NCBI GenBank assembly: GCA_018434945.1
Contig: JAHDOI010000029.1
Coordinates: 1 to 64,000 of the forward strand
From: Selenomonadales bacterium
GTDB lineage: Bacteria; Bacillota; Negativicutes; Sporomusales; UBA7701
Direction of reading: 5' to 3'
Length of the DNA stretch: 64,000 nucleotides
Part shown: piece by piece, positions 8,615 to 16,867 of the stretch
Numbering within the stretch: position 1 is the stretch's first letter
How the letters are laid out: each line of letters begins with the position of its first letter
Position numbers and translations under genes: made by a program
The notes under the pieces: generated by a model
What the model saw: the letters and a program-made list of their open reading frames with translations, nothing else
What the model was told of the DNA's origin: nothing
Database searches by the model: none

Positions 8615-9708
8615 GTTACCAGCCTGGACGGATGGGCGTCGCCGAGGGTATCGGCCTGACATTCGTGGTAATGCTGCCGCGGGTTTTCCTGACGTCGCCG
8701 GCGGTGACGATCTCATCGGTGCATAATCTCGCCTGGACGGCGCCGCTGATCAACTGGGTGGTCACCCTGGCGGTGTTTTGGCTGCTGGCGAAGTCGACCG
8801 TCCATATGGGGAGCGATCTGTATGACGTAAGCAGACGGCTGCTCGGGCGGCCCGGAGCGTGGGTGCTGGCCTTATCCTACGCCGCCCTCTTTATCCTCGA
8901 TGCCGCGTCGCTGCTGCGCCAGTTCGCCGAGAACACCCTTCTTACCGCGCTGCCTGCGGCCGAATTCCGCCTGATAATTTTCTGGTATATTCTGTTCGCT
9001 GCCGTGCTTGTGTATTTCGGCATCGAGGGAATAGCCCGCGCCGCTTATCTGGTCATGCCCTTCATCGTCGGCGGCGTGGCGGCCGTCGTCCTGCTGCTGG
9101 CGCCGTTTTACGACGTTTACCGCCTGTTCCCCTGGCAGGGGGCCGGCCTGTGGACGGCCGCCCGTCGCGGCCTGGAGCTGGCCGGTCTCAATTTCGGCGT
9201 GCTGTTGCTGCTGGTGTTGGCGCCGAGTTTCCAAAAGCCGTCGACGATAATGACGGCCGCTTTTTTCGGCGGCGGCGTAAGCGCTTTGCTGCGCACGCTT
9301 GTCATCCTTTTCTTCCTGCTCGCTTTCGGGGTGGGCGTGGGGATGGAGAAGATGCTGCCCTTCTTCGAGATGTCGCGGCTCGTTTATCTCAGCCGCTACG
9401 TGCAGCGCATCGAGGCGTTGTTCATCGTCATCTGGGTCATCACCGGTCTGCTGGCGATCGCCATTAACATCTTCGCCGCGCTTTATCTCGTCGCCCGCCC
9501 GCTGGGCCTCCCCAGCCTCCGCCCGCTGGTGCCGGTCATAGCCATGATCGTCGTCAACCTGGCTGTCATACCCTCCGATATCGGCGCGGTCGTAGCGGCC
9601 GACACCCGCCTCGTGGTGCTGCTCAGCGCCGGGGTCTACGGCGGACCGCTGCTGCTGTCCGCTATGGCCTACCGCAAGGGGAGGAGGAAAAAACCATGGT
9701 CCGCCTGA
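8611..9708 (+). CDS. Spore germination permease, GerAB/GerKB family (B subunit)
   Basis: A 365-residue polytopic protein with about ten membrane helices of the amino acid permease-like GerAB family. In characterised receptors this subunit carries the germinant-binding site. The start overlaps the stop of the A subunit gene as ATGA, with GGGGGAG just upstream; an open frame further upstream is antisense noise over the A subunit. Its end overlaps the C subunit gene by 13 bases. The cognate germinant cannot be inferred. Confidence 0.92.
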   Translation: MSYQPGRMGVAEGIGLTFVVMLPRVFLTSPAVTISSVHNLAWTAPLINWVVTLAVFWLLAKSTVHMGSDLYDVSRRLLGRPGAWVLALSYAALFILDAASLLRQFAENTLLTALPAAEFRLIIFWYILFAAVLVYFGIEGIARAAYLVMPFIVGGVAAVVLLLAPFYDVYRLFPWQGAGLWTAARRGLELAGLNFGVLLLLVLAPSFQKPSTIMTAAFFGGGVSALLRTLVILFFLLAFGVGVGMEKMLPFFEMSRLVYLSRYVQRIEALFIVIWVITGLLAIAINIFAALYLVARPLGLPSLRPLVPVIAMIVVNLAVIPSDIGAVVAADTRLVVLLSAGVYGGPLLLSAMAYRKGRRKKPWSA

Positions 9709-10937
9709 CGGCCTTCATCTGCCTGGTCGCCGCGCTGCTTACCCTCGGCTGCAACGGAGCCCGCGAGACGGACGAAGTGACATTTGTCGTATCGGTGGGC
9801 ATCGACGCCGCTCCCGGCGGGCAGGTTAACGTCACCTACCGTGTCGTCAAGCCGTCGGCGACCGGGGGGGAAGGCGGCAAGGGCAGCAGCGAGGCTTCCC
9901 AGGCGATAACGATCACCGCCCCGTCGCTGGCGGTGGCTCGCGACCTGTTGAACTCCCAGGTCGCCCGCGCTCCCAGCCTGTCCCACGTCAAGGTATTCGT
10001 CATCGGCGAGGAGCTGGCCCGCAAGGGGCTGGGGGAGGCCATCGGCCCGCTGCCCCGTTTCCGCGAGTTCCGCGGCTCGATGTATATCCATATCGTCGAC
10101 GGCACAACGGCGGAAAAAGTCATCCGCGCCAACAAGCCGGTGGTCGAAAAGCTGCCGACCCGCTGGGTCGAAGGTACGATGGGCAGCGCCGGCGAAACGG
10201 GCTATTACCTGCGCACCTTCCTCCACGATTTCCTCGTCCGGCTCAAGGCGGGCAGCGGCAGCCCATACGCGGCACTGGTCGGCATCAACTCCGGAACAGG
10301 CGAGGCCCGGCTTTCGGGTCAGCCGGCTGCCGGCGAAAAGACGGGCGAGTACCTGGCCGGCGGGATAGGCACGCGCGGCGGCAACCCCGTCCAGATGATC
10401 GGCACGGCGCTGTTTCGCGGCGACAAGCTTGTGGGCAAGCTCACCAGCGAAGAGACGCGGATGCTGGCGATGCTCACCGGCGATTTCCGGCGGGGCTATA
10501 TAACCATCCAGGATCCCCTTCAGTCCAAAAGCGGCGTCAATATTCACCTCCGTCCCGGCCGCCGGCCGAAAATCGACGTCGATATTGTAGACGGGCAAAT
10601 GATAATCGGCATCGACATTATGCTGGAGGGCGAGGTGACGAGCATCGCCAGCGGCATTAATTACGAGAATCCCGAGTATAATCAGAAGCTCGAGGAGCAA
10701 ATTTCGGCCGTCGTCCGCGCCGACATGGCGAAAATGCTCAGATACACCCAGCAGGTGGGCAGCGACCCGGCCGACATCGGCAAATATTTACGCCCGCGGT
10801 TCAGAACTTACGAAGAGTTCCGCAGGTTCGACTTCACCGCCAAGTACGAGACGGCGCAGGTCGACGTGAAGGTGTCCACCCAGGTGCGCCGCACCGCCCT
10901 GATGCAGAAGACCTCGCCCATCCGCGACCGGCATTAG
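9696..10937 (+). CDS. Spore germination lipoprotein, Ger(x)C family (C subunit)
   Basis: A 413-residue lipoprotein: the N-terminal hydrophobic segment ends in TLGC (Cys19), a lipobox for attachment to the outer face of the inner spore membrane. The remainder fits the three-domain Ger(x)C fold, with the typical start DEVTFVVSVGIDAAPGGQ. AGGAGG lies seven bases before ATG 9696, inside the end of the permease gene. It is the last gene of the germinant receptor operon; a weak AT-rich hairpin (10936-10957) follows its stop. Confidence 0.9.
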   Translation: MVRLTAFICLVAALLTLGCNGARETDEVTFVVSVGIDAAPGGQVNVTYRVVKPSATGGEGGKGSSEASQAITITAPSLAVARDLLNSQVARAPSLSHVKVFVIGEELARKGLGEAIGPLPRFREFRGSMYIHIVDGTTAEKVIRANKPVVEKLPTRWVEGTMGSAGETGYYLRTFLHDFLVRLKAGSGSPYAALVGINSGTGEARLSGQPAAGEKTGEYLAGGIGTRGGNPVQMIGTALFRGDKLVGKLTSEETRMLAMLTGDFRRGYITIQDPLQSKSGVNIHLRPGRRPKIDVDIVDGQMIIGIDIMLEGEVTSIASGINYENPEYNQKLEEQISAVVRADMAKMLRYTQQVGSDPADIGKYLRPRFRTYEEFRRFDFTAKYETAQVDVKVSTQVRRTALMQKTSPIRDRH

Positions 10938-11036
10938 AGTTTTTTTCGCCAAACTCTTTCCCCGGGCGGCAAATTATGCTAAATTTAACATTACGGAGCA
11001 AACGAAGACAGATTATTTCAAGGAGGCTTCTATCGC

Positions 11037-11870
11037 ATGGAACTGTGGTACAGCGAATTCCAGACCAAGGACCTGAGTCTGAGCGCCAGGGTAAAGGAGA
11101 CGCTCTACATGGGCAAGTCCGACTTCCAGGAAATCGCCGTGCTGGATACGTACGAGTTCGGCCGCATGCTGGCCCTGGACGGCGTTTTCCAGACCAGCAT
11201 TTTCGACGAGTTCATCTATCACGAAATGATCGCCCATGTGCCGATGTTCGTTCACCCCGATCCAAAGAGCGTGCTAATCATCGGCGGCGGCGACGGCGGC
11301 ACGGCGAGAGAGGTCGTCCGCCATCCGGGAATCGAACGGGTCGAGATGGTCGAGATCGACGGGGCGGTCGTCGACGTGTGCAAGCGGTTCCTGCCGGAGA
11401 TAAGCACCGTGCTGATAAACGGCCACGACAAGTTCCACCTCAAGATCGGCGACGGCATCGACCATATGGCCCAGGCCGAGAACAGCTACGACGTCATCAT
11501 CGTCGACTGCTCCGACCCGATCGGTCCGGGGGAAGGGCTGTTCACCGGCAAATTCTACGCCGACTGCTACAAGGCGCTCAAGGCCGACGGCCTGTTCGTG
11601 CAGCAGACCGAATCGCCCTTTTATCATCAGCAGCTTCTTACGCGCCTCAGAAAGGATATCGGGGCACTCTTCCCCATCACCAGGACGTATCTCGCCCAGA
11701 TCCCCCTCTATCCGGGAGGCACCCACTGCTTCACCATCGGCTCCAAAAAACACGATCCGCTCGCCGTCGACACGGCCAGGCTCCCGGCCCTGAAGACCCG
11801 CTACTGGAACAGGGACGTGCAGACAAGCTGCTTCGCGCTGCCGACATTCGTCCAGGAACTGTTCAAATAA
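11037..11870 (+). CDS. speE: Polyamine aminopropyltransferase (spermidine synthase)
   Basis: Transfers aminopropyl from decarboxylated S-adenosylmethionine to putrescine. The 277-residue protein starts with MELWYSE and shows the family pattern LALDGVFQTSIFDEF, the nucleotide-binding GGGDGGTAREV, and DCSDPIGPGEGLF with the catalytic aspartate. AAGGAGG precedes the ATG. It is monocistronic, closed by a shared bidirectional terminator. No speD or putrescine-forming gene is in the window. Confidence 0.95.
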   Translation: MELWYSEFQTKDLSLSARVKETLYMGKSDFQEIAVLDTYEFGRMLALDGVFQTSIFDEFIYHEMIAHVPMFVHPDPKSVLIIGGGDGGTAREVVRHPGIERVEMVEIDGAVVDVCKRFLPEISTVLINGHDKFHLKIGDGIDHMAQAENSYDVIIVDCSDPIGPGEGLFTGKFYADCYKALKADGLFVQQTESPFYHQQLLTRLRKDIGALFPITRTYLAQIPLYPGGTHCFTIGSKKHDPLAVDTARLPALKTRYWNRDVQTSCFALPTFVQELFK

Positions 11871-11898
11871 AAAACTGCCGGCTTAGGCCGGCAGTTTT
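11871..11898. terminator. Bidirectional terminator
   Basis: AAAACTGCCGGC (11871-11882) pairs perfectly with GCCGGCAGTTTT (11887-11898). It serves speE and the convergent aminopeptidase gene. Confidence 0.85.
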
Positions 11899-13010
11899 TA
11901 CTTTAAGTTTTCCGGGTTGAGTCCCTGCAGCTCCGCGGGGACGAACCGCCCGTCCTTGCGGACGAGCGTGTCGTCGAAAAAGATTTCGCCGCCGCCGTAG
12001 GCCGGGGTCTGGATGCAGACGAGGTCCCAGTGGATCGCGGACTTATTGCCGTTGAAGGCTTTTTCGTAGGCATTGCCCGGAGTGAAGTGGAAAGAGCCGC
12101 TGATCTTCTCGTCGAAGAGGGTGTCCTTCATCGGCCGTTCGATATGGGGGTTGACGCCGAGGGCGAACTCGCCGATGTAACGGGCGCCGTCGTCCGTGTC
12201 GAGGACCCTGTTGATTTTTTCGCTGTCGTTGGCGGTGGCGCCGACGATTTTGCCGTTGCGGAACTCGAGCCGGATGTTCTCGTAGGTAAAGCCCTGGTAG
12301 ACGGCGGGGGCGTTGTAGCTGATAACGCCGTTGACCGAGTCCTTCACCGGCGCGGTATACACCTCGCCGTCGGGGATGTTGCGGAGGCCGGCGCACTTGA
12401 CGGCCGGGATGCTGCGGATGGAGAAAGCGAGGTCGGTGCCGGGACCGGTTATCTTCACCCGGTCGGTGCGCTCCAGCAGGGCGATGAGGGGTTCCATGGC
12501 GACGGCCATTTTGGCGTAGTCGAGGTTGCAGACGCGGAAATAAAAATCTTCGAACGCTTCGGTGCTCGTGTTGGCCAGCTGGGCCATTGACGGGCCGGGA
12601 TAGCGGAGCACGCACCACTTCGTATTCGGCACACGGATATCGAGATGAACGGGCTTTACCCAATTCTGCTGATAGATCTGGAGCCTGTCGGCGGGAACGT
12701 CGGCCATCTCGCTTACATTGTCGCTGGCTCTTATCGCGATATAGGCATCCATCGCCCTCATGCGCGCCGCTTCCCATTCGCCAGCCAGGGTCAGCTGCTC
12801 CGCCGAGGCGCCGCGGAGCAAAGCGCGGAGGAGTTGGCTGTTCTTGACGCTGACGAAGGGGACGGCGCCGACACGGTAAGCCTCGTCGACAAGCGCTTTC
12901 GCGAGCGGGAGCGCCCCGTCGACCGTCTCGATGAGGAGCTTTTCGCCGGGGGCAAGGGCGGTAGAATAATTCACGAGGTTTTGGGCGAGGATTTTGATGC
13001 GGGCGTCCAT
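11898..13010 (-). CDS. Aminopeptidase, M29 family (AmpS/PepS type)
   Basis: A 370-residue metallopeptidase of the thermophilic aminopeptidase family, releasing N-terminal residues from peptides in the cytoplasm with two divalent metals. C-terminal metal-ligand motifs are visible: GEFALGVNPHI, GSFHFTPGNAYE and IHWDLV. The N-terminus (LAQNLVNYS, GEKLLIE) is typical. ATG 13010 follows GGAGG at correct spacing. It converges on speE and is divergent from the downstream dehydrogenase; the roughly 125-base gap holds the latter's promoter. Confidence 0.92.
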   Translation of the reverse strand: MDARIKILAQNLVNYSTALAPGEKLLIETVDGALPLAKALVDEAYRVGAVPFVSVKNSQLLRALLRGASAEQLTLAGEWEAARMRAMDAYIAIRASDNVSEMADVPADRLQIYQQNWVKPVHLDIRVPNTKWCVLRYPGPSMAQLANTSTEAFEDFYFRVCNLDYAKMAVAMEPLIALLERTDRVKITGPGTDLAFSIRSIPAVKCAGLRNIPDGEVYTAPVKDSVNGVISYNAPAVYQGFTYENIRLEFRNGKIVGATANDSEKINRVLDTDDGARYIGEFALGVNPHIERPMKDTLFDEKISGSFHFTPGNAYEKAFNGNKSAIHWDLVCIQTPAYGGGEIFFDDTLVRKDGRFVPAELQGLNPENLK

Positions 13011-13089
13011 AAGGATTTCCTCCCTTGAATTTTGGTAGCGTTCTATAGTATTGGCTATGAGCGGACCTTATCCTGCCGCCAAGAAGAGG

Positions 13090-13118
13090 TTGGCTGGACC
13101 GGCCGCTTTTGGTACAAT
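13090..13118 (+). promoter_or_regulatory. Sigma-70-type promoter of the hydroxyacid dehydrogenase gene
   Basis: TTGGCT at 13090-13095 and TACAAT at 13113-13118 with a 17-base spacer. Confidence 0.6.
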
Positions 13119-13135
13119 GGAAAAGAGGTGATTTC

Positions 13136-14113
13136 ATGGACAAAGCAACTGTCGTACTAAGCCGCTGGCTGCCGGAGGCATTCACCGGCACGCTGGCGGA
13201 AACATGCCGGATCGTCAGTCCGCCGGAAGACGAGGCATTCAGCCGCGAGGAACTGCTGGCCGCCGTCAGGGGCTGCGACGCGATACTGGCCGTGGGCGAC
13301 CGCATCGACGACGCGGTGTGCGCCGCCGCCGCCCCCACCTGCCGCGTCGTCGCCAACTTCGGTGTCGGCTACAACAATATCGACGTCGCCGCAGCGACTA
13401 ACCGCGGCATCTGGGTGACAAACACGCCCGATGTCGTTACCGACGCTACTGCCGACCTGGCCTGGGCGCTGCTGCTGGCCGCGGCCCGCCGTCTAGGGGA
13501 ATGCGAGCGCCTCGTGCGGGCGGGGCAGTGGAAAAGCTGGGGGCCGCTCTTTATGCTCGGCTGCGACGTTTCCGGCGCCACGCTGGGCATCGTCGGCGGC
13601 GGGCGCATCGGCCTAGCCATGGCCAAACGCGCTCTCGGCTTTAATATGGACATTTTGTATACCGCCAATTCTCCCAAGCCGGACTTCGAAAAAGCCACCG
13701 GCGGCCGGTTCGTTCCGCTCGCCACCCTTCTCCGCGAGGCCGACTTCGTTTCCCTCCATGTGCCGCTGACCGAGCAGACACGCCATCTCATCGGCGCCCC
13801 CGAGCTGGCGATGATGAAAAAGACGGCCGTCCTCGTCAACACGGCCCGCGGCCCGGTTGTCGACGAAAAGGCGCTGGTCGCCGCCCTCGAGGCGCGCGCG
13901 ATCGCCGGCGCCGGCCTCGACGTGTTCGAGAACGAACCGCAGGTGGAACCAGGGCTGCTGAAACTCGACAATGTCGTCCTTGCCCCCCATGTCGGCAGCG
14001 CGACGCTCGAATGCCGCACCGGCATAGCCCGCATGGCCTGTCGCAACATCCTGGCCGCGCTGCGCGGCGAACTGCCGCCCAACTGCATTAATCCCGGGGC
14101 GCGGGACAAATAG
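13136..14113 (+). CDS. D-isomer-specific 2-hydroxyacid dehydrogenase (glyoxylate/hydroxypyruvate reductase-like)
   Basis: NAD(P)-dependent reductase of a 2-oxoacid, 325 aa. The substrate-binding half is followed by the Rossmann motif LGIVGGGRIGLAMAKRA, then NTARGPVVDEKAL (catalytic Arg region), DVFENEPQ (Glu) and LAPHVGSAT (catalytic His). ATG 13136 is five bases from AGAGGTG; an in-frame upstream start at 13109 lies inside the promoter and is unlikely. The fold resembles GyaR/GhrB enzymes; the exact substrate cannot be fixed. Confidence 0.88.
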   Translation: MDKATVVLSRWLPEAFTGTLAETCRIVSPPEDEAFSREELLAAVRGCDAILAVGDRIDDAVCAAAAPTCRVVANFGVGYNNIDVAAATNRGIWVTNTPDVVTDATADLAWALLLAAARRLGECERLVRAGQWKSWGPLFMLGCDVSGATLGIVGGGRIGLAMAKRALGFNMDILYTANSPKPDFEKATGGRFVPLATLLREADFVSLHVPLTEQTRHLIGAPELAMMKKTAVLVNTARGPVVDEKALVAALEARAIAGAGLDVFENEPQVEPGLLKLDNVVLAPHVGSATLECRTGIARMACRNILAALRGELPPNCINPGARDK

Positions 14114-14114
14114 C

Positions 14115-14143
14115 TTGACAGGCACTGGTCGATGGGATATAAT
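14115..14143 (+). promoter_or_regulatory. Consensus promoter of the tRNA-Asn/Glu/Val cluster
   Basis: Perfect TTGACA (14115-14120) and TATAAT (14138-14143) hexamers with a 17-base spacer, 12 bases before the first tRNA. Confidence 0.85.
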
Positions 14144-14155
14144 AATCTACGTTGT

Positions 14156-14230
14156 TCCTCGATAGCTCAATGGTAGAGCACGCGGCTGTTAACCGCGGGG
14201 TTGTAGGTTCGAGTCCTACTCGAGGAGCCA
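14156..14230 (+). tRNA. tRNA-Asn (anticodon GTT)
   Basis: Acceptor TCCTCGA pairs with TCGAGGA. The D arm AGCTCAATGGTAGAGC, anticodon loop CTGTTAA and T-loop GGTTCGAGTCC are all present, and CCA is encoded. Confidence 0.97.
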
Positions 14231-14234
14231 AATC

Positions 14235-14309
14235 GGCCCGTTGGTCAAGCGGTTAAGACACCGCCCTTTCACGGCGGGAACAGGGGTTCGAGTCCCCTAC
14301 GGGTCACCA
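14235..14309 (+). tRNA. tRNA-Glu (anticodon TTC)
   Basis: Acceptor GGCCCGT pairs with ACGGGTC (one G-U). The anticodon loop is CTTTCAC, T-loop GGTTCGAGTCC, CCA encoded. It lies four bases after tRNA-Asn. Confidence 0.97.
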
Positions 14310-14312
14310 CTT

Positions 14313-14388
<76 letters not shown>

Positions 14389-14426
14389 ACTGAGTGAATA
14401 AGGGGCCGCGGCTGTCCGCGGCGCAG

Positions 14427-14458
14427 AAACGGCTTTTCCATAAGGAAAAGCCGTTTTT
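14427..14458 (+). terminator. Terminator of the tRNA cluster
   Basis: AAACGGCTTTTCC pairs over 13 bp with GGAAAAGCCGTTT, followed by a T run. Confidence 0.85.
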
Positions 14459-14594
14459 GTCGTTTTATTGCCGTCAATAGGCACCGTATTGTGCGACGAT
14501 AGCCTATTTTGGGGTAGTTTTGCAGGAAATAGCAGTTTTTTGGCGAAGAAACACAATATGTTGATCTGGGATAATATACCTGGAGGTACATGAT

Positions 14595-15056
14595 ATGAAC
14601 ATATTCGGCATATTGCTCGGCGCGGCGGCCATCAGCTCACTCGGTAAAGGCGAAGCGCGGGAAATCCGCGACCTGAAGGCTCAATTGCCCGAAAATGAGC
14701 GGAAAACTGTCCTGGCGGGCTACAAGCAGCTTTCCGGCCAGGCCAAAAGCGACTTCAAGACAGCCCTGAGAAACGCCGATATGGCGACGGCCAGCCAGAT
14801 CATCGGCCAGGACCTGACCAAATACAACATCGCCGTCGGCAAGAAGGACGAGGCCGCCTTCAACGCTGCGGCCGACGATTCCGCATTGGCGGCCAACGAT
14901 TTCGCCGCCCGCATCGACCGTATCCTTGCCGTGCCGACGAGCATCGACCCCGAACTGGTGGCCGAGGCGGCGAGGCGCTATGAGGCGGCTGTTCCCAGGG
15001 GCAGCAGCGAGAACATCTCCGACAAGACGAGAAAACTGCTCGAACTTAGGGGTTAA
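14595..15056 (+). CDS. Hypothetical protein, 153 aa, alanine-rich and helical
   Basis: Not recognised. A short N-terminal glycine/alanine-rich stretch (IFGILLGAAAISSLGKG) precedes a charged, probably all-helical region with a heptad-like character (about residues 20-150). There is no obvious signal peptidase site, catalytic motif or cysteine cluster. ATG 14595 has GGAGG 8 bases upstream. It is preceded by the tRNA cluster terminator and followed by a 16-bp hairpin, so it is an independent unit. Codon use matches the neighbours. Confidence 0.7.
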   Translation: MNIFGILLGAAAISSLGKGEAREIRDLKAQLPENERKTVLAGYKQLSGQAKSDFKTALRNADMATASQIIGQDLTKYNIAVGKKDEAAFNAAADDSALAANDFAARIDRILAVPTSIDPELVAEAARRYEAAVPRGSSENISDKTRKLLELRG

Positions 15057-15057
15057 A

Positions 15058-15093
15058 GGAGAAAGTGCTCTTTGTATAAAGAGCACTTTCTCC
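15058..15093. terminator. Long hairpin between convergent genes
   Basis: A perfect 16-bp stem (15058-15073 with 15078-15093, loop GTAT) sits between two convergent genes. U-runs are weak on both strands; it probably acts as a bidirectional terminator. Confidence 0.65.
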
Positions 15094-15101
15094 TCAATAA
15101 G

Positions 15102-15746
15102 CTAGAAGCCCAGTTCTTCGCCGACGATGATCACGTGGGTCTCGGTAAACGGCATCCGTTTGCGGATGATGGTGGTAACGTTACAGATGCGGCCGGGGCT
15201 CTGGCAATCCATGCACATGCCGGTGGTGGTGCAGGGGTTGGTCTTGCCCAGCCGCTTGTTGTTGATCGGCGCGGCGTAGAGTTCGATGCGGCGCTCGGCT
15301 TCTTCCACGTCGCGGACGATTTTGTTGACGCCGGCGACGATCACGACTTTTTTCGGCCCGAAGATCATCGCGGCCGCCCGATTGCCGGTGCCGTCGACAT
15401 TGACCAGCTTGCCGTCAAGCGTGACAGCGTTCGTGCCGGTGAGGAAAACGTCGCAGGTGAGCTGCTGACGGCGGATGGATACGGCCTCTTCCGGGGACAG
15501 ACCGGGCTTTCCGTGGTTGTAGACAGTGTTGCCGCGGCCTTCGAGGACGGCGGGCAGACCGAGGTCGGTGCCGGTGGTCCACGACCCGGCGATACCCACG
15601 GAGGCGTCGGCCGGGACAAGACTCAGCACCTTGTCGATGGCTTCCTTGCGCGTCTTGACGTACGTTGCCTGGAAGTTGTTCTTGGCAAGAGCTTCCGCGG
15701 CTTTGGCGCCGAGAGTGTCGTTATGCCAGGCTTTAAAATCGTTCAT
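15102..15746 (-). CDS. LUD domain (DUF162) lactate utilisation-type protein
   Basis: A 214-residue protein of the LutC/LUD family. It shows SVGIAGSWTTGTDLGLP, a central DVFLTGTNAVTLDGKLVNVDGTGNR block and a C-terminal four-cysteine tail (CTTTGMCMDCQSPGRIC) often seen in clostridial stand-alone members. LutC acts with LutA/LutB in lactate oxidation; neither is nearby, so the partner is unknown. ATG 15746 has GGAGG seven bases upstream; the in-frame start at 15788 lies before that ribosome site and is less likely. Confidence 0.85.
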   Translation of the reverse strand: MNDFKAWHNDTLGAKAAEALAKNNFQATYVKTRKEAIDKVLSLVPADASVGIAGSWTTGTDLGLPAVLEGRGNTVYNHGKPGLSPEEAVSIRRQQLTCDVFLTGTNAVTLDGKLVNVDGTGNRAAAMIFGPKKVVIVAGVNKIVRDVEEAERRIELYAAPINNKRLGKTNPCTTTGMCMDCQSPGRICNVTTIIRKRMPFTETHVIIVGEELGF

Positions 15747-15820
15747 AATGTTTCCTCCTTTGGAAATAGATAACGGTTTATTCGGCATTCGGGGGAGAAT
15801 ACCCTTTCGAGGTGAACCCC

Positions 15821-16808
15821 ATGGCAGCGGACCGGTTGAAAATTATTTTGGCGGCCTTTTTCTTTCTCCTGGCGCTCGGCACGTTAGGTTTTATGGCGGT
15901 GGAGGACCTGCCGCCGCTGGACGCCTTTTATATGACTGTCATCACTGTTGCCACCGTGGGCTACGGCGATATCGTGCCCAAGACAGACGCCGGCCGGATT
16001 TTCACGATGGTTCTGACCGTCCTGGGGGTCGGCACGACCTACTATTCGTTCACATACCTTTTCAGCCTGGTGGTCGAAGGTCAGCTGAAAAATTTGATGG
16101 GGAGACGGGGCATGAACCGGAAGATCGCTTCGCTGGAAAACCATATCATCGTCTGCGGCGCAGGAAGGGTCGGCGGCAACGTGGCCAGGCATCTCAAGCA
16201 CGAAACCGTCGATGTCGTCGTCATCGACAACAGCCTGGAAACATACAGACTGCTCATAGAGGAAAAGATTACGGCGGTGCACGGCGCGTGACGAGGTGCT
16301 GCTGGCCGCCGGCGTAAAGCGGGCTAGGGGAATTATAACGACACTGTCCCACGATGCGGACAACGTCTACGTCACCCTGACCGCCAAGAGTCTCAACCCT
16401 CGGGTCAGCGTGGTGTCCCGGGCCGAACGGCCTGAGGCCGAGGAGAAGCTGCGACGCGCCGGGGCGGATAACGTGATTTTCCCGTCAGTGATGGGCGGGC
16501 GGCAGATGGTGTCGGCCGTCACAAAACCGGTCATCATGGACTTCGTGGAGAATGTCTTTTACAACAAGGAACTCCACCTCGACATCGCCGAAATCGCCGT
16601 TTCTCCGGGATCGGCGCTCGCGGGGGTCAAGCTCGCCGCCAGCGGCATCAAGGAAAAGTTCGACTCGATCGTCGTGGCCGTCAAGCGCGGCAACGAGCTC
16701 ATCACAACCCCCAACGCCGACCTGGTCATCAGCGCCGGTGACATCATGATCGTGCTCGGCCATCGCGCTGCCCTGGGAGAACTTGTGGCGACGGCGAAAG
16801 GCGGCTAG
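15821..16808 (+). pseudogene. Potassium channel with TrkA-N/TrkA-C (RCK) domains, interrupted by a frameshift
   Basis: The first part encodes two membrane helices around the selectivity filter TVATVGYGD and the start of a Rossmann RCK domain (IIVCGAGRVGGNVARHL), then stops at TGA 16289-16291. The rest of the RCK domain and TrkA-C continue in another frame from about 16280 to 16808 (RDEVLLAAGVKRARG onward). Joining the frames gives a normal MthK-like channel of about 330 aa. The junction GGCGCGTGACGAG can be explained by loss of about 8 bases from a family-typical GDATRDEVL coding stretch rich in GCGACG-like repeats. Start ATG 15821 has GAGGTGA upstream. It is either a recent inactivation or a sequencing/assembly error. 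Confidence 0.85.
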
Positions 16809-16822
16809 ATAGGGTCGCACCA

Positions 16823-16858
16823 AAAAGGAGACGCATCCATAGGGATGCGTCTCCTTTT
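16823..16858. terminator. Bidirectional terminator
   Basis: A perfect 16-bp stem, AAAAGGAGACGCATCC with GGATGCGTCTCCTTTT, lies between convergent genes. Confidence 0.85.
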
Positions 16859-16867
16859 GTCTATATG

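Noticed and set aside
10936-10960. AT-rich hairpin AGAGTTT...AAACTCT as a terminator of the germination operon
   Set aside because: The stem is weak and the following run is short; noted only in the text of the last gene.
10976-11920. A 314-codon plus-strand frame over speE
   Set aside because: Low-complexity Arg-rich translation; the speE frame is unmistakable.
12043-13356. A 437-codon minus-strand frame over the aminopeptidase gene and into the dehydrogenase gene
   Set aside because: Composition is Arg/Pro-rich shadow coding. The overlapping M29 peptidase frame has clear family motifs.
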